A stretch of DNA of 64,000 nt from JAFAGX01 sp035622175 (GCA_035622175.1 DASPVV010000091.1:1-64000), one strand, 5' to 3'. Numbered from the stretch's first letter, positions 18,078 to 28,239 are shown. Notes: a model not told the origin generated them from the letters alone. Translations and numbers: made by a program.

Positions 18078-20024
18078 TCAGCGAAGCTCGTCCCTCACCA
18101 GACGCAGGGTATCGGAGAACCCGGCCGGCTCCTGGCTCGACGCCTGGCTTCCATCTCCGCTCGTCGCCGGGTAGGCATCCCCCTCGCCCGGAGCCAGGAA
18201 CAGGTTGCTTTCGACGCCATGTTGCTTGGTATAGAGCTCGTAATAGCGGCCATGCTGGGCAAAAAGCTCCTGGTGAGTTCCGCGTTCGACGATCTGTCCT
18301 TGTTCCATGACCAGAATCTGGTCGGCGCGGCGAATGGTGGAAAGCCGGTGGGCGATCACGAACGTGGTACGCCCCTGCATCAGGTAGGCAAGCCCCTGCT
18401 GGATCAGCGCCTCGGATTCGGAATCAAGGCTGGACGTGGCCTCGTCGAGGATCAAGACTCGCGGTTCAGCCAGGATCGCCCGCGCGATCGAGATGCGCTG
18501 GCGCTGCCCGCCGGAGAGCTTGATGCCTCGTTCCCCGACCACCGTGTCATACTGGTCGGCAAAGCTCTCCGCAAATTCGTCGACCCGGGCGATGCGGCAC
18601 GCTCGCAGGATCTCCTCCTCGCTTGCCTCCGGACGCGAGAAGCGAACATTGTCGCGAATGGTGCCATCAAACAGGAAGGACTCCTGCAGCACCAGTCCGA
18701 GCTGAGTGCGGTAGGAATCCAACCTCACCGTGCTCAGGTCCACGTCATCAATCCACACCTTCCCCTGCGTGGGTACATAAAAGGCCGCAATCAGCCCAAT
18801 GGTGGTGGATTTGCCCGATCCGGAAGGACCGACCAGGGCGGTCACAGTGCCGGGTTCGGCATGAAAAGAAACATCGTTCAGGACTTTGCGTTTCCCGTCA
18901 TAGCTGAAGCCGACCTGGGTAAAGTTGACGTGGCCCTGAATCGGGCCGAGGCTGCGGGTGCGCTGCGGATCCTGGTCTTCGCGGCTCTCGTTCAGGATGT
19001 CCTGCGTACGTTCCAGGCCGGCCAAGGCCTCGGTGAGCTGGGTGCCGATCTGAACGATGGACATGACGGGTGCGATCAGAAACCCGAGAAACAGCGTGTA
19101 GGTAAAGAACCCGCCGAGAGTCAGCGCCCCGGCGGCAATCTGCCGCGCCCCGGTGTACATGATGACGGCGCCCACCACTCCCATCAGAAGGCTGGCCGCA
19201 AGACTCATGACCGAGGTGGCGGTCAAGCTGCGCAGCACGTTCTCGAGCAGGCGCTCGACACCGCGGGAGAAAACGTGTTCCTCGCGTTCTTCCGCGTGGT
19301 AGCCCTTCACCACACGAACGCCGCCGAGCGATTCGGCCAGACGTCCGGTCACCTCGGCGGTGATTTTGCCGCGCTCGCGAAAGATGGGGCGGACAATGCC
19401 AAAGGCGCGCTTGAGCGACAGGGCAAAAACCAGCAGGAACGCAAAGGCCAGAGCCGTCATGCGCGCGCTGATGTGAAAGAGCACGATCAGAGCGATGATC
19501 GCGGTGAGAAGCCCGCCTACAAGATCCACCAATCCGGTCCCGATCAAGTTGCGGACGCCCTCAACGTCGCTCATGATGCGCGACACCAGAGCTCCCGTCT
19601 TGCTCGAATCATGAAAGGTCACCGACAGTCGGCCCACGTGCGCTTGCACTTTGCGGCGGAGGTCCGCGATCAGGCGCTGGGCGGCCTTGGAAAGCAATTG
19701 GGTGAGGGAAAACGAAGTCACCCCCTGGATGGCGGTGGCGGCCAGCACCAAAAGAACCAGCGGCTTCAGCAGCGCGAACTGCTTCTTTACGATGACGGTA
19801 TCAATCAGGTACTTGGTCGAGTAGGGGAGCACCAGCCCGGAGACCCGGTTCATGATCATTAAGAGGAATCCCAGCAGGAGAACTGCGCGCCGCGGACGGA
19901 TCAGCTCTCCCAGAATCGGGAGCACGTGGCGCAGCCTTCGCGGTCCGGACCGCGTTGCGCCGGCCGGTTTTCCATTGGACTTCACAGTTCTGATTAGAGC
20001 GTCGCTTCCCCAGTGAGGCTTCAT
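18078..20024 (-). CDS. MsbA-like ABC exporter, membrane-ATPase fusion
   Basis: About 648 residues: a six-helix type I exporter domain (about residues 30-330) and a C-terminal ATPase with Walker A GPSGSGKST, signature LSGGQRQRISIARAI and Walker B VLILDEATSSLD. Family members flip lipids, lipid-linked glycans or export glucans (ChvA/NdvA) and peptides. The ATG at 20024 avoids overlap with the upstream synthase; an open frame extends to 20138. No strong ribosome site is seen. A short Ser/Gln-rich insertion near the C-terminus (PGEGDAYPATSGDGSQASS) is unusual. It lies directly downstream of a cyclic-glucan-synthase-like gene. Confidence 0.92.
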   Translation of the reverse strand: MKPHWGSDALIRTVKSNGKPAGATRSGPRRLRHVLPILGELIRPRRAVLLLGFLLMIMNRVSGLVLPYSTKYLIDTVIVKKQFALLKPLVLLVLAATAIQGVTSFSLTQLLSKAAQRLIADLRRKVQAHVGRLSVTFHDSSKTGALVSRIMSDVEGVRNLIGTGLVDLVGGLLTAIIALIVLFHISARMTALAFAFLLVFALSLKRAFGIVRPIFRERGKITAEVTGRLAESLGGVRVVKGYHAEEREEHVFSRGVERLLENVLRSLTATSVMSLAASLLMGVVGAVIMYTGARQIAAGALTLGGFFTYTLFLGFLIAPVMSIVQIGTQLTEALAGLERTQDILNESREDQDPQRTRSLGPIQGHVNFTQVGFSYDGKRKVLNDVSFHAEPGTVTALVGPSGSGKSTTIGLIAAFYVPTQGKVWIDDVDLSTVRLDSYRTQLGLVLQESFLFDGTIRDNVRFSRPEASEEEILRACRIARVDEFAESFADQYDTVVGERGIKLSGGQRQRISIARAILAEPRVLILDEATSSLDSESEALIQQGLAYLMQGRTTFVIAHRLSTIRRADQILVMEQGQIVERGTHQELFAQHGRYYELYTKQHGVESNLFLAPGEGDAYPATSGDGSQASSQEPAGFSDTLRLVRDELR

Positions 20025-20109
20025 TTTGTGTCGGGCTCGCTTCGGCAGTTCCGCCGCTCCGCGTTCGGCTTCCGCCCCTCGGCCCGATCCACCGAATCCA
20101 AGGTTCAGA

Positions 20110-23100
20110 TTAGAGAGCCGCTGGTTCGTAGCCCGCACGCACGGGGCGCAGGTGAGACAGGGGCTTCTCGTGCAACAGCAACTCGGTAGCCTGGACCTGG
20201 GGATTGCTATGGAACCAGCGTACCAGAACTCCTTCGCCCAGGAAGTTGGCGATCGCGGCCAGGCTCATGCCCTGATGATGGGCCATCCAACAACGCACCA
20301 GCTCGCAGGGTTGCCGCCCGGAGCGGCCTTTCTCCGGGGTAAAATCAGCCGCCTCGTAGAATCCATAGCGTCCGCACCAGCCTCGCCTGGCCATTTTGCG
20401 TAGGTTGACGAGCGCGGCGGCGGGATCGACGGGCAACCCCAAAAAGGTGGAGTACGGGGAAACGACCAAGGCGTCCAGTTCCTGTTCCCGCAGCGCGAGG
20501 TTGGGCAAGCCGAAGGCTTGATAGCCATAGTTGCCTTCGGGATCGCGTTTGGAATAGGACGACTCGGAAATACCCCAGGGGATGTTTTTGCGGGCGGTGT
20601 AGGCCTGCTGGGCCCGCACTGCCCCTGTCTGGGCGCGGTCCAGAATGGTGTCCGGGTAGGAACGCATCCAGATCGCCGGCATGAGGTATTCGAACATGGT
20701 GCCGGTCCAGGAGAGCAAAACCGGGCGACCATGATCCTTGGTGTGGACTCGCCCGAGGCGGAACCAAGTGTCCTGGGGAATCTCATTCTTGGCGATGGCC
20801 ACAAAGGTGGCGATGCGCGCTTCCGAAGCCAGCAGATCGTAACAGGCAGCATGCAGGCGCTCGGCGTCGGCATCGTAGCCGATGGACAAAAGCTTGCGCC
20901 GCGGGTCGAGGAGAAAACCAAAATCCATCTCGTCGGCCAGTTTTCCCGCCTCGCCTGCGATCGCCTGGAGACGCTCAATGAGCTTGAGAGTGTCGAAACG
21001 GGCGGGAAACAGGCGGAGGCGCAAACGCTCCCGCAGTTGGCTCAGCTCGTTGCCGCCATTGCCGGCGTTCGCCGACTGAAGTTGGACCGCAAGCCGGTCG
21101 ATAAAATCGGGCAGCACTTCGACCGGCAGGCGGTCGGCGGCCTCGAGATTCAGCTCCCGTCGCAGGCTGCGAAACTCGGGCAGCCGCCACGGCGCATACC
21201 CGGCCACGGCCTGATGAATTCGCTCCAGCCGGAGACGGGCCTGGCGCAGGAACCAGCGCACGTCGGCGGTGGATTTCAAGCCGGGCAGCTCCTCGAGAGC
21301 GGACTCCGACAGATCGAGCAAGGCATCGAACCACTGCTCCCCGGCCAGCTGTCGTTCGATGGCGAGCACCCGCTCGCGAGAAAGGGCACGCAAATCCGCC
21401 AGCACGCGCAGATGATCGAGCCATCCCTCCGCCGCGCTGCGCTCGACGAGCGGCCGGTTTAAGCGGTCCCAACACCCCTGCTCGAGGGTCCAGAGGGAAG
21501 CCACCAGATTGCCGTTATCGACGGTCGAAACAAACTTGGGAGGCAGCGGGGCCAGAGTGCGGCCATCATACCAATTGAAGAGGTGGCCGCGATGGCGCTC
21601 GAGGCGCTGGAGCGTGGCCAGGGTATGCTGGGTTTGCTCGGCAAATTCATCGAGCAGCAGATACCCGAACTCGCAGGCCACCTGCCGGGTGTTGAGCAGA
21701 AGCCCTACGTTGGTGGTTGAAACTCGAGCGACCACGGAAAAAGGATCCGCCTGCACGTTGTCGGGAATGAGCCAGTGATGCTCTTCATCGCTAAACTCTG
21801 CGAAGTACCGCCAGGTGTGCAGGGCGACGGTGCGCAGCAGGAGTTTTTCCTTCAAGCTTGGCGCCTGGTAGCGGGCTCGCGGTGGACGGTTCAACCAAAG
21901 GGAAACCATCTTGCTTGCAGCCCACAGCAGGAGAATTGGCAACGCAGAAAAGATAGCTCTCGGCTGTACAAACCACACCACCATCCCGAGTCCCAAGACC
22001 AGGGCCGGCGTCCATTGCAGGTAGATATCGAGCGGCGTACGTCGCCTCGCCCCGAGCTCGACCTCAGCCGCGGTTTCCCACTGCAGCAAGCGTTCCCGCG
22101 TAAACAGTCGGCGGACCAGCGTTCTGACCACCGCATCGAGAGACAGCAACATCTGATGGGCCAGGAAAATCAGATTCAACAGCACACTCACGTTGGCGGC
22201 GAACAGCGCATGCACGGCATCCTTCGCGATCCCGGCCTTCCACTCGATCGCCGAACGGATGAGTTCGAATCCGAAACGACACCAGGTGGGGACAAACAGG
22301 ATGGCGATCGCGGCCACAGTCCAGCCCGCAGCGTGGCCCGGCAGCCCAGTCCAACCCAGGATGAAAAGCAATAAGCAGGCGGGTTCGACCAGACTGCGTC
22401 GCAGGTTATCCAGAATCTTCCATTGCGAAATCAGCGAGATCGGGTTTGGCACCCGTTGGCCGGATTCATCGGGCACGCGCGAAAACAACCAGGCGGTAAT
22501 TTGCCAGTCGCCGCGCAGCCAGCGATGTTTGCGTCGGTTATACGCCTGATAGTGCGAGGGGTAATCCTCAATGACCTCAATATCACTCACCAGGCCGGCG
22601 CGAGCATAGGCGCCCTCGATCAGGTCATGGCTGAGCAGGGCGTTGCGGGGAAAACGTCGATCGAGCACCCGATGGAGAATCTCGACCTCGTAGATGCCCT
22701 TCCCCGCGAAGATCCCCTCCCCGAACAGGTCCTGATAAACGTCGGAAATGGCGCGGGTGTAGATGTCGAAACCGGTTTCCCCGGAATAGATGGCGGCCAG
22801 GCGCGACTTCGCCGTGCTTTGTACGCTGATTCCGACCCGAGGCTGCAGAATGCCGTAGCCCGCGACCACAACATTTTTCTCCGCATCAATGATGGCTTGG
22901 TTCAGAGGATGGGCGAGCGCGCCCACCAAGCGATGGGCGGTTCCGCGCGGCAGCTCGGTGTCGGAATCCGCGGTGATCACAAAGCGGACCTGGGAAAGCA
23001 CGGCGAGATCGCCCACCTTCAGCGGAAAGCTGTCGTATTCCTGACGCAGGAGCTTATTCAAATCCAGCAACTTGCCGCGCTTGCGTTCCCAGCCCATCCA

Positions 23101-24591
23101 CACCTTTTCCCGCGGGTTGTAAACCCGGTGCCGATGCAGGAGCAAGAAGGATCCTTTCCCCTGCTCGCCATACTTCTCATTCAGCTGGCGCACCAGAGCG
23201 GCACACAAGTCCACGAGAGGACTGTCTTCGCGCGGAGAGTGGCGGGAATCGGGCAGATCACTGAGCAGCACGAAATGCAGATTGCGATCGCGGTTGCCCA
23301 AAAACCGAACTTCCAGATCTTCGACCAGGCGATGAACCTGGCTTTCGTTCAGCAGCAGGGTGGGTACGGCTACCAGGCTCACACAATCGTTGGGGATCCC
23401 CCGGGAAAAATCCAGCTTGGGGAGGATTTCCGGGCGCAGCATGGAGGTAGTCAGATAATTCATCAGTTGTACGGCGCTCTGCGAGCTGGGAAGCAGCAGC
23501 GCCAGCATGGCCAGGAGAATCAGCGCAGGGGAGCTGTCGGGAGGGGTTAGCAGAACCACACAAAGGGACATGATGCCCAGCGTGAGGATCTCAATGCCCG
23601 GCAGGTAGAACTCGTCGGGATGGCTGCGGAGAAAACGCTCCATTCGCTGGCCGAAATTCCCCGCAAAACGAACCCGCTCGCAAAGCAGGCTCCTCCCCTC
23701 CCCCAGCAGATAGTAGCCGATGTGAGAGCGGCGAAGGGCAAGACGGGGACTCTCGTCTCCCTCCTCGGTTGCGTGTCGGGCGAGAGTCAGTGCTTCCTCG
23801 GCCACTTCCATCTCGGTCCGATCGCAGCCTTGCGCGATCTTGGCTACCTTTTTCCGATAAAGCTCGCGACTCTCGAAATCCATTCTCGAGTAGGCCCCCG
23901 CCGGGTCCTGGCGCAAGACGCCATCGAATCGGATCAGCGGCTCGAGCACCTCCTTCCACGAGGCATGCGTGGTGTCTCGCAGGCTGCTGATCAGCAGGCC
24001 GACCCCGTAGGAACCATTGGGGTCCTCTAATACCTTCGAAGCCCGCACCGCGGTTTCTTCCAGCAGGGAGAGCTTCAAGGCGGGAACGAGGGCCATCAAC
24101 TCTTTCAAATTCAGAACCGTAACTTGCTGGAAGGCTTGGACATAGGCGGCGAATGCCGGCTCGCTGAACTGATACTGCGCCGACTCGAGGAAGCCTCCGG
24201 CAACGGCGGCGGCGCGGGGCGTGATCTGCCCACCGCGGGTGTAGACGTGGGGGGTCTTGCGCAGGGGTTTCAGAGTTTCCCCCAGATCGTGCAGCTCCAT
24301 GTCGATCAACCGGACGTTATCGTGCAGCCAGCGAACATCGTCGGGAACCGGACCCTCCGTGGGCAGGGGAGAGCGAAACCGGCGAAGCACAGGTTCGATG
24401 ACCGCATGCAGTCGACGACTGCGCTCTAAAACCGAATCGGAAACCCGGACGCCCGGGAGCCAGGCGAGATCGCGGGCAAGATCTCCGGCATGCGCCTCGA
24501 GAGCGGGTCTGTCCTCGGTTGCGCTCAAGGAGACCTCCTCTGCTCGTTCGGCCTCCTCGTTGGCCATCTCCAGGTGCGTGTTCTCGAACAT
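20110..24591 (-). CDS. cyclic beta-1,2-glucan-synthase-like GT84 protein lacking the GH94 part
   Basis: 1,493 residues related to ChvB/NdvB. A cytoplasmic N-terminal region (about 1-340) precedes a membrane segment (345-395) and a GT84 glycosyltransferase core. In the core, VITADSDTELPRG carries the DXD-type Asp near residue 543, EGIFAGKGIYEVEILHRVLD follows, and HRWLRGDWQ is the Q/RW motif near 689. More helices follow (about 730-930). The C-terminal glycoamylase/GH189-like domain (about 1220-1470, from DFGFLLDPRRKLLSIGYD to CWMAHHQGMSLAAI) mediates cyclising transglycosylation in characterised synthases. Those proteins are about 2,800 residues and end in GH94 phosphorylase-like modules that set ring size. 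Here the stop comes about 30 residues past the GH189-like domain, and the next bases encode an exporter. The product is inferred to be a beta-glucan. Confidence 0.88.
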   Translation of the reverse strand: MFENTHLEMANEEAERAEEVSLSATEDRPALEAHAGDLARDLAWLPGVRVSDSVLERSRRLHAVIEPVLRRFRSPLPTEGPVPDDVRWLHDNVRLIDMELHDLGETLKPLRKTPHVYTRGGQITPRAAAVAGGFLESAQYQFSEPAFAAYVQAFQQVTVLNLKELMALVPALKLSLLEETAVRASKVLEDPNGSYGVGLLISSLRDTTHASWKEVLEPLIRFDGVLRQDPAGAYSRMDFESRELYRKKVAKIAQGCDRTEMEVAEEALTLARHATEEGDESPRLALRRSHIGYYLLGEGRSLLCERVRFAGNFGQRMERFLRSHPDEFYLPGIEILTLGIMSLCVVLLTPPDSSPALILLAMLALLLPSSQSAVQLMNYLTTSMLRPEILPKLDFSRGIPNDCVSLVAVPTLLLNESQVHRLVEDLEVRFLGNRDRNLHFVLLSDLPDSRHSPREDSPLVDLCAALVRQLNEKYGEQGKGSFLLLHRHRVYNPREKVWMGWERKRGKLLDLNKLLRQEYDSFPLKVGDLAVLSQVRFVITADSDTELPRGTAHRLVGALAHPLNQAIIDAEKNVVVAGYGILQPRVGISVQSTAKSRLAAIYSGETGFDIYTRAISDVYQDLFGEGIFAGKGIYEVEILHRVLDRRFPRNALLSHDLIEGAYARAGLVSDIEVIEDYPSHYQAYNRRKHRWLRGDWQITAWLFSRVPDESGQRVPNPISLISQWKILDNLRRSLVEPACLLLFILGWTGLPGHAAGWTVAAIAILFVPTWCRFGFELIRSAIEWKAGIAKDAVHALFAANVSVLLNLIFLAHQMLLSLDAVVRTLVRRLFTRERLLQWETAAEVELGARRRTPLDIYLQWTPALVLGLGMVVWFVQPRAIFSALPILLLWAASKMVSLWLNRPPRARYQAPSLKEKLLLRTVALHTWRYFAEFSDEEHHWLIPDNVQADPFSVVARVSTTNVGLLLNTRQVACEFGYLLLDEFAEQTQHTLATLQRLERHRGHLFNWYDGRTLAPLPPKFVSTVDNGNLVASLWTLEQGCWDRLNRPLVERSAAEGWLDHLRVLADLRALSRERVLAIERQLAGEQWFDALLDLSESALEELPGLKSTADVRWFLRQARLRLERIHQAVAGYAPWRLPEFRSLRRELNLEAADRLPVEVLPDFIDRLAVQLQSANAGNGGNELSQLRERLRLRLFPARFDTLKLIERLQAIAGEAGKLADEMDFGFLLDPRRKLLSIGYDADAERLHAACYDLLASEARIATFVAIAKNEIPQDTWFRLGRVHTKDHGRPVLLSWTGTMFEYLMPAIWMRSYPDTILDRAQTGAVRAQQAYTARKNIPWGISESSYSKRDPEGNYGYQAFGLPNLALREQELDALVVSPYSTFLGLPVDPAAALVNLRKMARRGWCGRYGFYEAADFTPEKGRSGRQPCELVRCWMAHHQGMSLAAIANFLGEGVLVRWFHSNPQVQATELLLHEKPLSHLRPVRAGYEPAAL

Positions 24592-24603
24592 GAAAGCGTA
24601 CGG

Positions 24604-26424
24604 TTAACGATAGCTGGCGGCTTGCAATTCGAACATTTCGGCATATCGCCCGCCAAGGGTCGCGAGCTGCTCGTGCGTTCCCTCCTCGGCGATTCTGCCG
24701 TTCTCGAGTACTACGATGCGATCGGCCATGCGCACGGTCGAAAATCTGTGGGAAATAAACAGGGCCATCTTTTCTGCCGTGAGCTCGGCGAAGCGGCGGA
24801 AAACCTCGTACTCACTGCGAGCATCGAGCGCAGCCGTGGGCTCGTCGAGAATGAGAAGCTGGGAATTCCGGAGATAGGCGCGCGCCAGAGCCAGTTTCTG
24901 CCACTCTCCCCCGGAAAGATCCACTCCCCGTTCGAAACGCCGGCCCAACATCTGTTCGTACCCGTCTGGAAGCCGCGCAATCACCTGATCCGCTCCGCTT
25001 TTTCGAGCTGCGTCCGCGAGCAACGCTCGATTGCTCAGATCCTCGATGTGTCCGCTGGCAATGTTCTCCGCCGCCGTCATTTCATAGCGCATGAAGTCCT
25101 GAAAGATGACGCCGATTTCGCGATAGAGGTCTTCGAGGTTGTACTCGCGCAGGTCGATGCCATCCAAGAGGATTTCCCCTTCGGTCGGATCGTAGAGGCG
25201 GGTCAGCAGCTTTACCATGGTGGTTTTGCCTTCGCCGTTTTCTCCAATCAGCGCTACCCGCTCCTGCGGGCGAAGATGAAAATTGAGTCCGCGTAAGACC
25301 AAACGCTCGCTTCCGGGGTAGCGAAAAGACACGTTGCGAAATTCAAAACCGCGCACGATGGGGTGGGGAACCGGCACGGCATTGGGTTTCGAGCGAATCG
25401 TAGGCTGCATGCCGAAAAACGCCAGCAGATCGGTCAGGAACAAGGCCTGATCGGCGATTCCCGCCAGGGTAGAGAAGACCTGCTGGATATTGAGGCTGGC
25501 TTGCTGAATCGCGCCCGCCAGAAAGGTCAAAGTACCGATCGAGAGCGCTCCCCCCAAGGTGCGCCAGATGACCCAAGCGTACGCCGAATAATAGCCCAGC
25601 GTGCCCAGCACGGAAAGCGCTGAGCCCGCCGTGAGTCTTCGCCGCGCCAGAGCCACATCTTGGGAGTAAATCACGTCCGACAGGGAGGTGAAGCGGTCGG
25701 TGAGGAACCGGCTCAGGCCAAAAAGCTTGAGTTCCTTGGCCGCTTCTTTGCTGCCTCCCAAAACCCGCAGATAATCAAGCTGCCGCTTGATCGGAGTCTG
25801 ACGAAAGTTTTTGGCGTAGCCGAGAAAGGCAAAATGGCTCTCCCCCAGGAACGCGGGCAACACACCGGCGACGAGCAAGAGCAACAGCCAGGGCGAATAC
25901 ACGACGATCGAAATTGACATGGTGACCGCGGTGATGGCCTGCTGCACCAACCGGCCGATGGACTGAATCATAGCCAAACGGTCGGTGGCCTGCACCCGGG
26001 CGCGTTCCAAGCGATCGTAGAAAATGGGATCTTCGTACGCGGTCAGGTCCAGCTCGGAAGCGTGCTTCATGACCGCAATGCTCACATGCCGCGTGTATTT
26101 GTCGGCCAGCAGGGCGTCGAGAAAGTCGATGGCGCGAGAGAGAACGCCGGCCGCGAGCGCCACCCCAAATTCGCCGACCACCAACCACCAGAAACGCGCC
26201 GAGACGGGCTGATGGCGGGAAACGACCGCCACAATCCCATCAATGATGAGTTTGGTGATCCACAGCAGCGCGATGGGGAGGACCGACCCGAGCAGGCGAA
26301 AGAGGAGCCCGAAAACCACGACCGCCGGTCCCGACTCCCACACGATTCCGAGCACCGGGGGAACATTGCGCAGCGCCGCCAGACGCTCCTGCCATGCACT
26401 CCGGAAACCGTTATGCGCCTCCAT
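24604..26424 (-). CDS. ABC exporter, membrane-ATPase fusion
   Basis: 606 residues with six N-terminal membrane helices (to about residue 320) and a C-terminal ATPase: Walker A GENGEGKTT, Q-loop GVIFQDFMRYE, signature LSGGEWQKLALARAY, Walker B LLILDEPTAALD and H-loop SHRFSTV. The signature deviates slightly (GEW for GQR/GEQ), as in bacteriocin and some glycan exporters. Twelve bases separate it from the glucan-synthase-like gene, so the two are probably cotranscribed and functionally linked. It shares only the general fold with the other exporter in this run. Confidence 0.9.
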   Translation of the reverse strand: MEAHNGFRSAWQERLAALRNVPPVLGIVWESGPAVVVFGLLFRLLGSVLPIALLWITKLIIDGIVAVVSRHQPVSARFWWLVVGEFGVALAAGVLSRAIDFLDALLADKYTRHVSIAVMKHASELDLTAYEDPIFYDRLERARVQATDRLAMIQSIGRLVQQAITAVTMSISIVVYSPWLLLLLVAGVLPAFLGESHFAFLGYAKNFRQTPIKRQLDYLRVLGGSKEAAKELKLFGLSRFLTDRFTSLSDVIYSQDVALARRRLTAGSALSVLGTLGYYSAYAWVIWRTLGGALSIGTLTFLAGAIQQASLNIQQVFSTLAGIADQALFLTDLLAFFGMQPTIRSKPNAVPVPHPIVRGFEFRNVSFRYPGSERLVLRGLNFHLRPQERVALIGENGEGKTTMVKLLTRLYDPTEGEILLDGIDLREYNLEDLYREIGVIFQDFMRYEMTAAENIASGHIEDLSNRALLADAARKSGADQVIARLPDGYEQMLGRRFERGVDLSGGEWQKLALARAYLRNSQLLILDEPTAALDARSEYEVFRRFAELTAEKMALFISHRFSTVRMADRIVVLENGRIAEEGTHEQLATLGGRYAEMFELQAASYR

Positions 26425-26727
26425 GTCTGGGCCCCATTTCCCGCTGCCTGAAGTCTACTACGACTTTCCACCCCGCCGCCTGTCTGCGGCCCCAACCAGA
26501 GATGCCAACGCCAGGCACAAGGTTTGTCCCGACAACAGCTTGTGAGCTCGCCTCGAGGCGGGATCCGCGCCAAAAATAGTCCAAAATAATGCCGGATTCT
26601 GGCTTAACGGTGCCCCCCCCGATCACGGCGGTTATTCGGAAGGCAGACGCTTCGCTTGGCCTCAGAGCGTGCGGCTATGGATCTGGCTGACCCTGACCCT
26701 GCCGGCTGAGTCCAGCCCGTCCAGGGT
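26425..26727. other. intergenic stretch
   Basis: 303 bases, upstream of the leftward ABC gene and downstream of the GH39 gene. A homopolymer of eight C lies near 26613-26620. No gene, terminator or known RNA was recognised. Confidence 0.5.
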
Positions 26728-28239
26728 TCACTTCAGTTCGAGGATCGCCAGCCCTTCCGACGGGAGGGAAAGCGTCAGTTCTCCGTCTGCGAACTTTCGC
26801 ACTTCGGGAACTGGAGACTCGGCGACCTGGCGAAGCTCCCGCAGTTGGGTCTCGGTAGGAGAAACGGGCGAGCCCATCTTTCGATAGGCGGGATACGGAT
26901 CGCCGTGATCGCGATCCACTCGTGAAATCGTAGCCTGCGCGAATCGGCCGGGCGGATTGGTACGAATCCTCACCACCTTCTCGGTGCCGCTTTGCCCCGG
27001 GGGAACCAGGTTCCAAAGCGCCAGCACAAGGCTTCCGTCGCCGCGGCGGGTGAGGAGCGCCGAGTCGGAGTCGAGTTCCAGGCGCGCGTTGCCGAGCTGA
27101 TGGAGGAGTCGAAAGGCGCGATACGAGGGCTTAGGGATTCCTCCCGCCGCCATCAGTCCAAAGCCGCCATAGAACGGTTGTTTGACCACTCCCTGTTCTT
27201 CGAAGACATCGGAAAAGGTCCAATACGACATTTCATCGACCAGACCATCGCACAGCCGGATGGTGTTGGCCAACCACGGGCCCATATAGACTGAATCCGT
27301 AATCTCGGGCTCGTTCTTATAGCTGGCGTTGTACTCGCTGAAAATCAAGGGCAGATGGGGCAGGACCGAGGCCCTGATCTGGTCATGCACTTTCGCGACC
27401 GCGCGGCAGACCATGGCCTCGCGGGGAATCGTTTCGTTGGTTCCGAAGACGTCGGCTGCGGTGTCGTTGGCGTAGACGTGGGTGGAGACGAAATCGACGG
27501 GGACATGGTTCGCCGCGCAGTGCTCGAGAAAAGCATCCACCCAGGCAGCCTGCGCCGTGGCCGGCCCGCCCACCCGCAAGCGCGGACTCACTTGCTTCAC
27601 GGCCCGAGCCGTATGGTCATAGAGCTCCCAATACGTCTCCTGCTTCGGTTCTCCCCCCCAAAAATCAATATTGGGTTCATTCCACACCTCGAAATACCAT
27701 TGCCCGACCTCTTGTTCTCCATAGCGATCGACGAGATGTTCGACAAAGCGGTGAATCAGCTCTTCCCAGCGCTTCCAATCTTTCGGCGGAGACACATTCG
27801 GCTTGTACCAGAAGGCTTGGCGAATGTCTTGGGCGGCGAGCTTGTTAGGCATGAAGCTGAGCTCCACGAAAGGGCGGATGCCGTTGGCGAGAAGACCGTC
27901 GTAAATCTGATCGACGTAAGAAAAGTTGTACACCGAATCGCCCTGGGCATCTTCGTCGTAGACGCCGACTTCGTCGTGGAAAATGGCATGAAAGCGGACA
28001 TACTCGAAGTCGGTGATCGTCTTCACACTGCGCAGATCCTGGCGATAACTCTCCCGCAGCGACAAAACCGCGCGTCCGGAGCCAAACATGTGTTCCCAAA
28101 AATGGGGAAAAGGATGGGAGGGAGCCTGAGCATCGATCACCAGAACCGGTGCACCGTACGCCGTGGTTTGGCCGGCTGCGGACACCAGGAACACCAAGGA
28201 TAGGGAACATAAACACGCCACTCTCGAGCTGACCGCCAT
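26728..28239 (-). CDS. secreted glycoside hydrolase family 39 (beta-xylosidase-like)
   Basis: 503 residues from ATG 28239, which is preceded by a clear GAGGGG ribosome site; the open frame further upstream is rejected. A signal peptide (about 1-25) is followed by a GH39 (clan A) barrel. The acid/base Glu is in YFEVWNEPN and the nucleophile Glu in PLIFSEYNASYKN; STHVYAND matches the conserved His strand. GH39 enzymes release xylose, iduronate or other sugars from glycans. The C-terminal beta-sandwich (about 400-503) is normal for the family. It is a single gene divergent from the mscS-like gene. Confidence 0.9.
   Translation of the reverse strand: MAVSSRVACLCSLSLVFLVSAAGQTTAYGAPVLVIDAQAPSHPFPHFWEHMFGSGRAVLSLRESYRQDLRSVKTITDFEYVRFHAIFHDEVGVYDEDAQGDSVYNFSYVDQIYDGLLANGIRPFVELSFMPNKLAAQDIRQAFWYKPNVSPPKDWKRWEELIHRFVEHLVDRYGEQEVGQWYFEVWNEPNIDFWGGEPKQETYWELYDHTARAVKQVSPRLRVGGPATAQAAWVDAFLEHCAANHVPVDFVSTHVYANDTAADVFGTNETIPREAMVCRAVAKVHDQIRASVLPHLPLIFSEYNASYKNEPEITDSVYMGPWLANTIRLCDGLVDEMSYWTFSDVFEEQGVVKQPFYGGFGLMAAGGIPKPSYRAFRLLHQLGNARLELDSDSALLTRRGDGSLVLALWNLVPPGQSGTEKVVRIRTNPPGRFAQATISRVDRDHGDPYPAYRKMGSPVSPTETQLRELRQVAESPVPEVRKFADGELTLSLPSEGLAILELK

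Noticed and set aside
17598..19862. 754-codon open frame on the plus strand
   Set aside because: It lies exactly antisense to the ATPase and MsbA-like exporter genes, whose motifs are unmistakable; its own translation is low-complexity and has no family landmarks. GC-rich codon bias opens such shadow frames.
22423..23550. 375-codon plus-strand frame inside the glucan-synthase-like gene
   Set aside because: Antisense shadow of a gene with clear GT84 motifs, with no recognisable domain and no ribosome site.
26613..26620. run of eight C near the GH39 gene as possible phase-variation tract
   Set aside because: It lies in non-coding DNA far from promoter elements and is too short to argue for slippage without population data.
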